A DNA stretch of 64,000 bases from Rikenella microfusus. Its GTDB lineage: Bacteria > Bacteroidota > Bacteroidia > Bacteroidales > VadinHA17. The stretch spans positions 1 through 64,000 of the forward strand of contig DYKN01000007.1 of assembly GCA_020722575.1 (NCBI GenBank), read 5' to 3'. The translations under genes were made by a program, and so were the position numbers. Under the pieces are notes generated by a model. The model was given only the letters and a program-made list of their open reading frames with translations, had not been told where the DNA came from and did not search any database. Shown piece after piece: positions 33,729 through 41,987 of the stretch; position 1 is the first letter of the stretch, and each line of letters begins with the position of its first letter.

Positions 33729-34492
33729 AAAACGGAACTATTCTAACCCTGCTTATAATTCTGCTTGCATTTTCACAGGGATGCCTTAAAAAAGGCGAGC
33801 AGAAAAATAAATCGCCCCAGGAAGAGATTTCCGCACCTGATACCGGTTATACAGGCATCAAGCAATACTACAATGGGAATTTTCTTGCATATGAGGTTGA
33901 ATTCAAAAATGGCGTGCGTAATGGACTGATGAAAACATATTATTATCCATCAGGCAAACTGCGTCAGACATTCCAATACAGAAACGGCCTCCGAGAAGAT
34001 ACTGCAGTCTGGTACTTTGAGGATGGAAAAATTTTCCGAAAAACTCCATTTACAAGGGACACCGTTAACGGAATACAAATACAATATTATAAATCCGGAA
34101 AGATAAGGGCAAAGCTTGAATTTGAGAAGGGACTGAGAAAACCATATCTTGAAGAATTTACAGATGATGGGAAAAAGATTACAGATTACCCTGATCTCAT
34201 TATTAGAACAACCGACGAATATAAAACTAAAGGCATCTATACCATCCACTTGAGCCTGAACAAAAAAAATGTGAAGGCTAACTATTACAAAGGTGGTTAT
34301 ATCAACGGTCTTTTCGATCCTGACAAGCTGAAAAAAATTAATGATACAGAATTTACAGGATTAATTTCATTGAAAAAAAGCAGTACACCGGGGGATAATT
34401 ATGTTGAAGTGATTGCGGAAATCACTACCGCTCTTGGAAACAAATTGTTAGTAAACAAAAAAATAGAGTTGCCATACAATGATCTCCGCTAA
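33725..34492 (+). CDS. lipoprotein with MORN/YwqK-like repeats
   Basis: 255 residues. A lipoprotein signal peptide ends at the Cys of SQGCLKKG (Cys20). Then come about four short repeats with the pattern Y-Y-x-(G/S)-G-K-x-R (for example YYPSGKLRQTFQY, YYKSGKIRAKLEF), as in MORN-repeat YwqK-type proteins, followed by a C-terminal beta-rich part without a known domain. Likely anchored in the outer or inner membrane facing the periplasm. Function unknown; the 'antitoxin' label attached to YwqK homologues should not be read as evidence here. Coupled to manA by a four-base overlap. Confidence 0.75.
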   Translation: MKNGTILTLLIILLAFSQGCLKKGEQKNKSPQEEISAPDTGYTGIKQYYNGNFLAYEVEFKNGVRNGLMKTYYYPSGKLRQTFQYRNGLREDTAVWYFEDGKIFRKTPFTRDTVNGIQIQYYKSGKIRAKLEFEKGLRKPYLEEFTDDGKKITDYPDLIIRTTDEYKTKGIYTIHLSLNKKNVKANYYKGGYINGLFDPDKLKKINDTEFTGLISLKKSSTPGDNYVEVIAEITTALGNKLLVNKKIELPYNDLR

Positions 34493-34531
34493 AAATACGG
34501 AGGTTGTTTAATTTCAATCCGGGCATTCATT

Positions 34532-35140
34532 ATGATTATACGAACAGCTGAATTTGTAAGTTCGAGTTCAGGCTTAAAGGGTTGCCCCCCACCCGATAAG
34601 CCTGAGTTTGCATTTTCAGGTCGCTCAAATGTTGGTAAATCGAGTCTTATAAACATGCTTGCCAGGAATCGTAAACTGGCACGTATATCGCAAAACCCGG
34701 GCAAAACGAGAACCATAAATCATTATTTGATAAACAAAGAATGGTATCTGGCCGACCTTCCAGGTTACGGTTTTTCAAAAATGCCATACGAACAGAGAAA
34801 AAAGTGGATGAAGGAGACAGGCAATTACCTCCTTAACAGGAAAAACCTGTTATGTGTTTTTGTTCTCATTGATATCAGAATAAAACCTCAGATTTCTGAT
34901 CTGAGGTTTATGGAAATGTTGAGTGTAAATAATATCCCATTCGTCAGAGTATTCACAAAGTCTGACAAACTCTCAAAACAAAAAGCAGAGAACAACATTA
35001 AGGAATACAATAGGGTTATGCTTGAAGGATGGGAAGCTTTACCTTCAACTATAGTTTCATCATCTGTAACCATGGTTGGAAGGGATGAAATACTCAATTT
35101 TATAGAAAACCTTTTGAACAATTTTAGAATAATCATGTGA
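34532..35140 (+). CDS. engB: ribosome-assembly GTPase EngB/YsxC
   Basis: A 202-residue GTPase for late 50S assembly. G1 is GRSNVGKSS, G2 lies around PGKTRTINHY, G3 is DLPGYGFS and G4 is FTKSDKLS; all are intact. The MPYEQRKKWM segment after G3 is family-specific. It starts 40 bases after the lipoprotein gene and is followed by prs. Confidence 0.96.
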   Translation: MIIRTAEFVSSSSGLKGCPPPDKPEFAFSGRSNVGKSSLINMLARNRKLARISQNPGKTRTINHYLINKEWYLADLPGYGFSKMPYEQRKKWMKETGNYLLNRKNLLCVFVLIDIRIKPQISDLRFMEMLSVNNIPFVRVFTKSDKLSKQKAENNIKEYNRVMLEGWEALPSTIVSSSVTMVGRDEILNFIENLLNNFRIIM

Positions 35141-35156
35141 TTTTAATACTATTTTA

Positions 35157-35164
35157 TACTTTTG
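35157..35164 (+). promoter_or_regulatory. candidate -7 element for prs
   Basis: TACTTTTG matches TAnnTTTG, 43 bases before the prs ATG. A -33 TTTG box is not clear. Confidence 0.4.
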
Positions 35165-35206
35165 CAAACAGAGTAACCGGCCTACAGCCTTTAAAACTTA
35201 TTTGAA

Positions 35207-36145
35207 ATGTTTGGTAAAGCACCGATTAAGCTTTTTGCATGCAGAGCTTCAAAAGACCTGGGTCAGAAAATAGCTGACGAAATTGGAATAGAACTTGGTA
35301 AAAGTTCCGTAACAGTTTTCAGCGATGGGGAATTTCAACCCTGTTATGATGAATCGGTAAGAGGATGTATGGTATTCATAGTTCAATCAACCAATCCTCC
35401 TGCTGAAAATCTTCTTGAACTTCTTCTGATGATTGATGCTGCAAAGAGAGCTTCAGCCTACAAGGTGATTGCAGTTATACCATATTATGGTTTTGCAAGG
35501 CAGGACAGGAAGGACCGTCCGAGGGTTTCAATAGGATCGAAACTTGCCGCCGACCTTCTTAGTGCTGCCGGCGTTGACAGAGTTATCACTATGGATCTTC
35601 ACGCCGACCAGATTCAGGGCTTTTTCAATGTTCCCGTTGACCATCTTTATGGATCTGCAATATTTGCCCCCTATATTGAAAGCCTTAAACTTGACAATCT
35701 GGCAATTGCGGCACCTGACATGGGAGGATCAAAACGAGCTAATGCCTATGCACGAAATCTTCAGGCAGAACTGGTACTTTGCTACAAACTGAGAAAAAAA
35801 CCCAACGTCGTTGAAGAGATGTCAATTATCGGGGATGTTGCAGATAAAAACATTGTTATCATTGATGATATGGTCGACACAGGAAATTCCATAGTGCTTG
35901 CAGCCGAAATGATGAAAAATCGCGGTGCAAAAAGCGTAAGAGCTCTTGCAACTCACCCTGTATTGTCGGGTAATGCAATAGAAAGAATCAACAACTCTCC
36001 AATCGAAGAGCTTGTTGTCACCGATTCAATGCCATTCAAAAACACATCTCCAAAAATTAAAATTTTGTCCATAGCAAAATTGTTTGCAAATACTATTTAT
36101 GCAGTGACAACTAATCAATCAATAAGTTCTAATTTTGTATTTTAA
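35207..36145 (+). CDS. prs: ribose-phosphate pyrophosphokinase
   Basis: A 312-residue PRPP synthase. FSDGEFQPCYDESVRG, FARQDRKDRPRVSIGSKLAADLL (ATP-binding), DLHADQIQGFF, and the PRPP loop IIDDMVDTGNSIV are all present. It supplies PRPP for nucleotides, His, Trp and NAD. It stands between engB and rplY, each with a likely promoter of its own. Confidence 0.97.
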   Translation: MFGKAPIKLFACRASKDLGQKIADEIGIELGKSSVTVFSDGEFQPCYDESVRGCMVFIVQSTNPPAENLLELLLMIDAAKRASAYKVIAVIPYYGFARQDRKDRPRVSIGSKLAADLLSAAGVDRVITMDLHADQIQGFFNVPVDHLYGSAIFAPYIESLKLDNLAIAAPDMGGSKRANAYARNLQAELVLCYKLRKKPNVVEEMSIIGDVADKNIVIIDDMVDTGNSIVLAAEMMKNRGAKSVRALATHPVLSGNAIERINNSPIEELVVTDSMPFKNTSPKIKILSIAKLFANTIYAVTTNQSISSNFVF

Positions 36146-36164
36146 TTCATTTGTAATATATTTG
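36134..36164 (+). promoter_or_regulatory. Bacteroidota-type promoter for rplY
   Basis: TTTG at 36134-36137, a 19-base spacer, and TATATTTG at 36157-36164 give a full match to the Bacteroidota sigma-A promoter (TTTG / TAnnTTTG). It overlaps the last codons of prs. The transcript would carry a leader of about 70 bases that includes an ATTCC...GGAAT inverted repeat. Confidence 0.7.
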
Positions 36165-36242
36165 CGAGCCAATTTTAAAAAATGTCTAACGTGTAATGGG
36201 ATTCCGCAAAAATGGAATTGAGTAGCACATAAACTAAAGACA

Positions 36243-36878
36243 ATGAAAACTTTACAGATTAATGGTTCGCTTAGAAATGAGCTCGGCAAGAAGAGTGCCG
36301 GCAAACTTAGAAAATCAAACAATGTACCATGCGTACTTTATGGTGGAAAGGAAAACATACATTTCTACACACATGAAAACAGTTTCCTGAAGCTTATTTT
36401 TACCTCCGACGCACATTTAGTCAATCTAAATCTTAATGGACAGGAATATAAAACGATCCTTAAGGATATTCAGTTTCATCCTGTCACCGACCGGGTAATT
36501 CATGCTGATTTCATTGAGGTATCAGACGACAAACCCATTGTTATTTCACTACCTGTAAGGGTTACAGGAGATTCAGTCGGAGTAAAGGCTGGAGGAAAAC
36601 TCAGAATCGGGAAAAAATATCTGAAAGTTAAAGGCTTCATAAAGGATATTCCAGAGCAGATTACAATAGATATTACGAATCTTAAAATCCACGATTCGAT
36701 TAAGGCAGGTGATCTCTCGCTTGAAAAAGTTGAAATTATGGAGCCAAAGAGTGCAATGGTGGTGAACATTATAACATCAAGAGTTGCACAGAAAGGTGAG
36801 GAAGAAGCTGAAGCTGCAGCTGCACCAGCAACTGGCGAACAGCCATCTGAAAAGAAAGCTGAGGAAACGGCTGAATAA
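36243..36878 (+). CDS. rplY: 50S ribosomal protein L25 (CTC family)
   Basis: A 211-residue long-form L25: an N-terminal 5S rRNA-binding domain (about 1-90; GSLRNELGKKSAGKLRKSN, VPCVLYGG) and the CTC C-terminal beta-barrel (about 95-185), then an Ala/Glu-rich tail (EEEAEAAAAPATGE) seen in other Bacteroidota. It is followed 36 bases later by pth, the classical rplY-pth pair. Confidence 0.96.
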   Translation: MKTLQINGSLRNELGKKSAGKLRKSNNVPCVLYGGKENIHFYTHENSFLKLIFTSDAHLVNLNLNGQEYKTILKDIQFHPVTDRVIHADFIEVSDDKPIVISLPVRVTGDSVGVKAGGKLRIGKKYLKVKGFIKDIPEQITIDITNLKIHDSIKAGDLSLEKVEIMEPKSAMVVNIITSRVAQKGEEEAEAAAAPATGEQPSEKKAEETAE

Positions 36879-36914
36879 TTATTTCAGCTTTTATCAGTTA
36901 ATTTTCATCAAAAA

Positions 36915-37508
36915 TTGAAATATCTAATTGCAGGACTGGGTAATATTGGTGAGGAATATGAAGATACCCGCCATAATATAGGTTTCTCGGTCCTTGATTC
37001 ATTTTCAGCAAAATTCAACCTTAAATTTGAAGACAGACGCTATGGTTTTATCTGTAGATTCCCGTTCAAAGGGGAGCAGATTATACTGCTCAAACCATCT
37101 ACCTATATGAATCTTAGCGGTTATGCGGTAAGCTACTGGATGAAGAAAGAGAAGGTCGAATTGAATAATCTTCTTGTCATAGTTGATGATATTGCACTTC
37201 CTCTTGGCACAGTACGAATGCGCCCCGGGGGAAGTGATGGTGGACATAACGGGCTTGCCCATATTTCAGCATTACTGGGAACAAACGAATATGCACGTAT
37301 AAGAATAGGTATCGGGAACGACTTCCCGAAAGGACGTCAGAAAGATTACGTTCTGAGTAAATGGACACCTGAAGAAAAACCTGTCGTAAACGAGAAAATA
37401 TCACTTGTAACCAATATGATTATTTCTTTTGTAACAGCAGGTACCGAAATAACAATGACCCGATATAACACACCACGTAGAAGTACCCGGGAAAAGAGTC
37501 AGAATTGA
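36915..37508 (+). CDS. pth: peptidyl-tRNA hydrolase
   Basis: A 197-residue enzyme that releases peptides from stalled peptidyl-tRNA. KYLIAGLGNIGEEYEDTRHN opens it with the catalytic His in TRHNIGF; LLKPSTYMNLSG and IVDDIALPLGTVRMRPGGS (catalytic Asp) follow. The start is TTG at 36915: the family sequence begins directly there and no ATG fits. It overlaps the next open frame slightly, so the S4 gene is on the same transcript. Confidence 0.96.
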   Translation: MKYLIAGLGNIGEEYEDTRHNIGFSVLDSFSAKFNLKFEDRRYGFICRFPFKGEQIILLKPSTYMNLSGYAVSYWMKKEKVELNNLLVIVDDIALPLGTVRMRPGGSDGGHNGLAHISALLGTNEYARIRIGIGNDFPKGRQKDYVLSKWTPEEKPVVNEKISLVTNMIISFVTAGTEITMTRYNTPRRSTREKSQN

Positions 37509-37510
37509 TT

Positions 37511-37903
37511 ATGCTGTCAGATGAAAATATCAGAATAGACAAGTTTCTATGGGCTGTCAGGGTATTCAAATCGAGAAGCCTTGCCGCAATTGCATGCAAA
37601 AAGGGCAGGATCGAAATAAACAATTCTCCGGCCAAACCTTCCCGTTCCGTTTCGGTAAATGATATTATAACAGTAAGGCGACCCCCGTCAACTTTTACTT
37701 ATGTGGTAAAAAACCTTACCGAAAACAGAATTCCGGCAAAAAACGTCTGTCAGTACATTGACGACCTGACACCAGAAGAAGAAAAAAATAAATTTACTGC
37801 AGTACGATTCACCCGTACCGGCATACGACCAAAGGGAACCGGAAGACCTACAAAAAAAGAACGCCGGGAACTTGATAATCTTTTTGAATCGGCTAACATC
37901 TGA
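37511..37903 (+). CDS. S4-domain RNA-binding protein (Hsp15/RqcP-like)
   Basis: 130 residues with an S4 domain (about 5-65: IRIDKFLWAVRVFKSRSLAA, KGRIEINNSPAKPSRSVSVN) and a basic tail. This type binds rRNA or peptidyl-tRNA on free 50S subunits and helps recycle stalled complexes; the location after pth is a meaningful partner. Both HslR and RqcP names are used for such short proteins. The start is the ATG at 37511; the TTG at 37505 gives two extra residues. Confidence 0.88.
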   Translation: MLSDENIRIDKFLWAVRVFKSRSLAAIACKKGRIEINNSPAKPSRSVSVNDIITVRRPPSTFTYVVKNLTENRIPAKNVCQYIDDLTPEEEKNKFTAVRFTRTGIRPKGTGRPTKKERRELDNLFESANI

Positions 37904-37958
37904 TTTGATTTATTACCATTACTTTTGACAGAAAAAAAGAATTAAGCTCCCGCAACCG

Positions 37959-39371
37959 ATGTCGATAGAAACCATAGAAAAATATTCCTGCCGATACGCT
38001 GTATTGAAAGAAATATTCAAAATATGGCACAGCAAAATCTTCTACCGCAGAATTATTGTACTTGGAAAAGAGAATATCGATCCTTTAGCTCATTTAATAT
38101 TTGCACCCAATCATCAGAATGCCCTGATGGATGCACTTGCGGTTTTATTTACACTCAAAGGCCAGCCTGTCTTCCTTGCAAGAGCCGATATTTTCAAAAA
38201 GAAATTCATTGCATCACTTCTTTACTTCTTGAAAATTTTACCTGTTTACAGGATCAGAGATGGTTACAACACTCTGAAAGATAACGAAATCATTTTTAAA
38301 AAGAGTGTAGATGTTATCCGAAATAAAAACGGCCTGGTTATCCTTCCCGAAGGAAATCATGAAGGAAAGCGAAGGCTCAGGGAATTGAAAAAAGGAATTT
38401 GCCGGATAGCATTCCAGGCTGAAGAAGAATCAGGTTTTAACCTGAATATCAAAATCATTCCTGTCGGAATTGAATTCAGTAATTACTATAGAATAAGACA
38501 GGTACTTACTGTTATTTACGGAAAGCCCATTGAAGTGTCCGAATATTACGATCTATATCATAAGAGTCCGGTAGAAGCAATAAATGAACTCAAAAACCGG
38601 CTGGCTTCAGAATTAAAAAGACTAATTGTCCATATTGATTCAATTGAAGACTATGACGCAATTGACGAGCTGAGAAACATAATCAACGGCAGGTATATTG
38701 ACGATATCAGATATCCCAAGCTGTTCAGAGACATGCAACTGATTGAAAAACTTAACCATATAAATAAAGTTAATCCTGACCTTTATCGAAGGATCTGCAG
38801 TTTAAGCCTTAAAATAAAAGAGACCGCCTCTTTACTTAAAATCGATTACCGTCTGCTCGAAAAGAAGAGGCCATCAATGGCCAGCATTATTACAAGAATA
38901 TTTTTGTTATTCGCGGGTTTGCCCCTGTTTGTTTATGGAGTTGCTTTTAATTTCATTTTTTACCTGGTTCCGGGCATTGTGTTAAAAAAAATCAAGGATA
39001 AACAATTTTACAGCTCAATAATTTATACTGTTTCTCTTTTCCTGGCTCTTCTTTTCCTTCCGGTCTATCTAATTTCAGGGTTGATTCTTATTTCACCATG
39101 GTGGCTCTCCATCATTGTTTTCCTGACAATCCCACTTGCAGGCATCATGGCATGGAATTACAGAATATTTTTTAATCGGATAAAAGGTTTTCTCAGGATG
39201 AGAAAATACGAAAGAGAAAAAAACATAAAATATTTTCAGCTAATTAAAGATTATGAAGAATTAATTTCAGCTATAGAGGTCTCAGAGGCTGTTTTTCAGG
39301 GCAAACTCTTCACAGGCCCGCATAACCCTCATAAAGTTGCCTCCCCATATTTTCTCAATATCCTTTTTTGA
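37959..39371 (+). CDS. 1-acylglycerol-3-phosphate acyltransferase-like membrane protein
   Basis: 470 residues with a PlsC domain in the first half (about 40-250): an NHQNALMD motif (HX4D catalytic pair, about 52-59), ILPVYRIRDG and LVILPEGNHEGKRRLRELKKG. The second half has several membrane segments (about 305-410; FLLFAGLPLFVYGVAFNFIF, FLALLFLPVYLISG). Likely acylates lysophosphatidate or another lipid. The last 90 bases overlap the end of the convergent dipeptidase gene, and the C-terminal 29 residues coincide with antisense dipeptidase sequence, so the natural stop may once have lain earlier. Confidence 0.82.
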   Translation: MSIETIEKYSCRYAVLKEIFKIWHSKIFYRRIIVLGKENIDPLAHLIFAPNHQNALMDALAVLFTLKGQPVFLARADIFKKKFIASLLYFLKILPVYRIRDGYNTLKDNEIIFKKSVDVIRNKNGLVILPEGNHEGKRRLRELKKGICRIAFQAEEESGFNLNIKIIPVGIEFSNYYRIRQVLTVIYGKPIEVSEYYDLYHKSPVEAINELKNRLASELKRLIVHIDSIEDYDAIDELRNIINGRYIDDIRYPKLFRDMQLIEKLNHINKVNPDLYRRICSLSLKIKETASLLKIDYRLLEKKRPSMASIITRIFLLFAGLPLFVYGVAFNFIFYLVPGIVLKKIKDKQFYSSIIYTVSLFLALLFLPVYLISGLILISPWWLSIIVFLTIPLAGIMAWNYRIFFNRIKGFLRMRKYEREKNIKYFQLIKDYEELISAIEVSEAVFQGKLFTGPHNPHKVASPYFLNILF

Positions 39372-40499
39372 ATAGCCACGACGTAGCAATTCAACAGTAA
39401 TATTTTTCATTTCTGCTACACTTCTACATCCCTCAACACCGCCGCCGCCATCAAAATCTGTCCCTATTCCCACATGATCAATTCCGATAACCTGAACAAC
39501 ATGATCAATATGGTTTACGGCATCCTTAACTGTAGCCAGTCTCTCATATTTCTTCTGTGCAGCCCTTATTTCATCTTTTACAACTTTTCTGGTTTCATCG
39601 TCGAGCAATGAAAAATCATCATATTTTTGCCGGATGCTGTTCATCACAGAATCAAGTTGAGGATTGGGTTCGGGGGGTTTAAGATAATTGCTAAGAAAAC
39701 ATATTTGAATAACTCCTCCATTATCCTTTAGAGCAAGAAGCATTTCGTCACTTAAATTTCTTTGATTATCGCAAAGTGCCCTGCATGATGAATGAGATGC
39801 AATGACAGGCACCTTTGAAACCCTCAGAACATCATAAAATGATTCATCCGAAATATGTGAAACATCAACCATCATGCCTATCCTGTTCATCTCCTTTACC
39901 ACCTGTTCCCCGAATTCCGATAGACCATTATGTTCTGGTCCTGCCGGATCAGTTGATGAATCACATATATCATTGTTTTTCGTATGACAGAGTGTGATAT
40001 ATCTTGCACCAAGATCATAATATTGTTTTATTCTTGAAATATCTTTTCCAATCGGATATCCATTCTCAACTCCTATGTAAATCGAAAGTTTACCTTTCTT
40101 CTTTAATCTGCATGCATCTTTTGAAGTAAGGGCAATTTCAGCAACATCATGATTCCTCCTGACGCTACTGTGAATGGAATCAAAGATTGCAAGTGCCCTT
40201 CGATGAACCTTTAAATAGGAAGAATCATCCCGTGGCCCCTGTCCAATAAATACTGCAAAAAATTCGGCATCAAGGCCTCCTTCCTTCATCCTTACAAAAT
40301 CAACACATCCGTAATCCTGCCTCTTCCCGAGGTCAAATCCTGGCCTCATCAAATTCATTGGTGTATCGGAGTGCGTGTCAATAGTAAGAACCTTTCTGTG
40401 AAGCTTATCTGCTCTTCTGATAAGTCTCTTCTCATTGTCGGAACAAGCAGTTGTTAAAAGCAGAAGCAACAATGATAATAAAACTGAATATTTACTCAT
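39282..40499 (-). CDS. membrane dipeptidase family M19 protein
   Basis: A 405-residue exported dipeptidase with a lipoprotein-like signal peptide (LLLLLLTTACSDNEK, Cys19). The M19 motifs are TIDTHSDTP (first zinc pair), YIGVENGYPIG (bridging Glu), MVDVSHISDES, VIASHSSCRAL (His) and HVGIGTDFDGGGG near the end. It cleaves dipeptides, probably including D-amino-acid ones, outside the cytoplasm. The C-terminal EKIWGGNFMRVMRACEE is conserved, so its end is real even though it overlaps the acyltransferase gene by 90 bases. Confidence 0.93.
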   Translation of the reverse strand: MSKYSVLLSLLLLLLTTACSDNEKRLIRRADKLHRKVLTIDTHSDTPMNLMRPGFDLGKRQDYGCVDFVRMKEGGLDAEFFAVFIGQGPRDDSSYLKVHRRALAIFDSIHSSVRRNHDVAEIALTSKDACRLKKKGKLSIYIGVENGYPIGKDISRIKQYYDLGARYITLCHTKNNDICDSSTDPAGPEHNGLSEFGEQVVKEMNRIGMMVDVSHISDESFYDVLRVSKVPVIASHSSCRALCDNQRNLSDEMLLALKDNGGVIQICFLSNYLKPPEPNPQLDSVMNSIRQKYDDFSLLDDETRKVVKDEIRAAQKKYERLATVKDAVNHIDHVVQVIGIDHVGIGTDFDGGGGVEGCRSVAEMKNITVELLRRGYSKKDIEKIWGGNFMRVMRACEEFALKNSL

Positions 40500-40587
40500 T
40501 GAATTAATAGTCTTTCAGGTTTACCGGATTATTCTGCTCGAAATTAACTTTTTATACAGTTAAAAAAACTTAAAAAAACTTAAAAAA

Positions 40588-40607
40588 AGCAGGCCATTAA
40601 ACCTGCT
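40588..40607 (-). terminator. terminator of the small T9SS cargo gene
   Basis: Minus strand AGCAGG-TTTAATGG-CCTGCT (40607-40588) followed by TTTTTTTAAG and two more T-runs, 55 bases past the stop codon. Three copies of a 10-base TTAAAAAAAC-like unit (plus strand, 40560-40589) form the U-rich tract. Confidence 0.75.
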
Positions 40608-40661
40608 GCTGCCGATATTCCAATATGTATATTAATGATTTACCCTGAAAAGTGATAAATA

Positions 40662-41153
40662 TCACAACTTGACAATCTTGTAAACATTAACAAGATTGCC
40701 CTTTATGAGCTTGAGAAAATAGACTCCCGAAGGAAGATCCTGAAGATTAATTGTTTTCTGAATAACTGAAATTTCTATTCTGTCAGTCCTGACAATCCGG
40801 CCCTGTGCATCCATAATCTGAACATTAATCATACGATCCACCAGTGATTCGAACTTAATATTTACCGATTCACTTGCCGGATTGGGATACACAGTTACCG
40901 AGACCGGAACCTCAAAATTTTCTTCAATTGATGTAATAATAATTTTCTGCTGGAATCCATGAGTTAAAATAATAGAACCATCCTGTGAAACATAGGTTGG
41001 TACGATAGTTTCGCCAAGTGTCCAGCTTATTGAAAGTGAATTGTCTGCACTTTTATTATAACCGCCAGCACTGGCAATGACTTCCTGCTTGATCTGTCCT
41101 GAAACAGCAACTGCAAAGAAAACTGTAATTAATACCAGAAATATCTTTTTCAT
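40662..41153 (-). CDS. small secreted protein with T9SS type A sorting domain
   Basis: 163 residues: signal peptide (about 1-19, FAVAVSGQ), a short mature part with SWTLGETIVPTYV and a GFQQKI stretch, and a C-terminal sorting domain (about 85-163) with YPNPASESVNIKFES and GRIVRTDRIE, ending KIVKL. About 60 residues remain for a function, with no recognised domain. It would be exported by Sec, carried across the outer membrane by T9SS and anchored or released. It diverges from the ECF sigma gene at 41412 across 258 bases, which include an ECF-type promoter on the opposite side. Confidence 0.82.
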   Translation of the reverse strand: MKKIFLVLITVFFAVAVSGQIKQEVIASAGGYNKSADNSLSISWTLGETIVPTYVSQDGSIILTHGFQQKIIITSIEENFEVPVSVTVYPNPASESVNIKFESLVDRMINVQIMDAQGRIVRTDRIEISVIQKTINLQDLPSGVYFLKLIKGNLVNVYKIVKL

Positions 41154-41377
41154 CGGATTATATTTTTTCTTTTCTATGGAACTTCTGTAAAATTATTCAA
41201 TTAATTGTCAAAAAGCAATTTTTTTTGCTGTATTTTCACCAACAGCTTAAATATGTGGATGAACTGACAAATACTGTTGATTAACGTCAAAAATTTGTTA
41301 GAAAAATAAAAGTCTGGAAAAAATTTTGCCTGGAATGTTTATGTTTTTAAAAAAAATGATAATAAGATCCTTTTTCT

Positions 41378-41403
41378 TGCAACCTAACTACTGATAATCT
41401 GTC
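41378..41403 (+). promoter_or_regulatory. putative ECF-type promoter (TGCAACC - 15 bp - TGTC)
   Basis: TGCAACC at 41378-41384 and TGTC at 41400-41403 match the element in front of the other ECF gene (9510-9536). The ATG at 41412 lies nine bases after TGTC, so the expected start of transcription falls within a few bases of the start codon: the mRNA would be leaderless or nearly so. Confidence 0.5.
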
Positions 41404-41411
41404 ATTATAAT

Positions 41412-41987
41412 ATGAAGGAAGATCTGACGATAAAAGATCCTGACAGAATAAATTTTCTTATTGAGGAGAGCATAAAAGGCAGGCCTGCTGCACAATACAA
41501 ACTTTACAAACAATATTCAAGGGCTATGTTCAATATTGCATACCGGATTGCAAACAACAGGGAGGATGCCGAAGATATTCTGCAAGAGTCATTTATTGAA
41601 TGTTTCCGAAATCTCAAATCCTTCAGGGCAGAATCAACTTTCGGAGCGTGGCTTAAATCAATCGTAATAAACAAAAGCATTGACCATCTCAGAAAGAAAG
41701 ATATACAGCTCATTCTCCAGGAAAATCTTCCGGATGTACCGGAAGAAGAAGAAAAAGAAGAAGAAAATGGAGAGACTACCCTTAAAATATCCAATATTAT
41801 TCATTGTATGGGCTTATTACCGGCGGGATACAGGGTAGTTTTATCATTATATCTCCTCGAAGGTTACGACCATTCTGAAATCTCTCAGATACTGGGTATA
41901 TCAGAATCTACTTCAAAATCACAATATTCACGTGCCAGAGCAAAACTTAAAAAACTTCTTAAAAAATTCAGAAATGGACTCACTTGA
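41412..41987 (+). CDS. ECF-type RNA polymerase sigma factor
   Basis: 191 residues. Region 2 (about 22-95: YKLYKQYSRAMFNIAYRIAN, EDILQESFIECFRNL, STFGAWLKSIVINKS) and region 4 (about 135-185: LLPAGYRVVLSLYLLEGYDH, ILGISESTSKSQYSRA) are separated by a Glu-rich linker. It overlaps the next gene by 14 bases. The most similar sigma in the window is the one at 8913, which shares GYRxVxxLYxxEGY and SQYSRA signatures and the upstream TGCAACC/TGTC element, suggesting related promoter specificity. Confidence 0.94.
   Translation: MKEDLTIKDPDRINFLIEESIKGRPAAQYKLYKQYSRAMFNIAYRIANNREDAEDILQESFIECFRNLKSFRAESTFGAWLKSIVINKSIDHLRKKDIQLILQENLPDVPEEEEKEEENGETTLKISNIIHCMGLLPAGYRVVLSLYLLEGYDHSEISQILGISESTSKSQYSRARAKLKKLLKKFRNGLT

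Noticed and set aside
33725..34492. Toxin-antitoxin system suggested by YwqK-like repeats
   Set aside because: The repeats are MORN-like and the protein is a lipoprotein; no toxin partner is nearby and the antitoxin label for YwqK is not evidence of function.
40560..40590. Three tandem copies of a 10-base TTAAAAAAAC-like unit, which looked like a short repeat array
   Set aside because: They form the T-rich tract following a hairpin on the minus strand, so they are best explained as the tail of a terminator.
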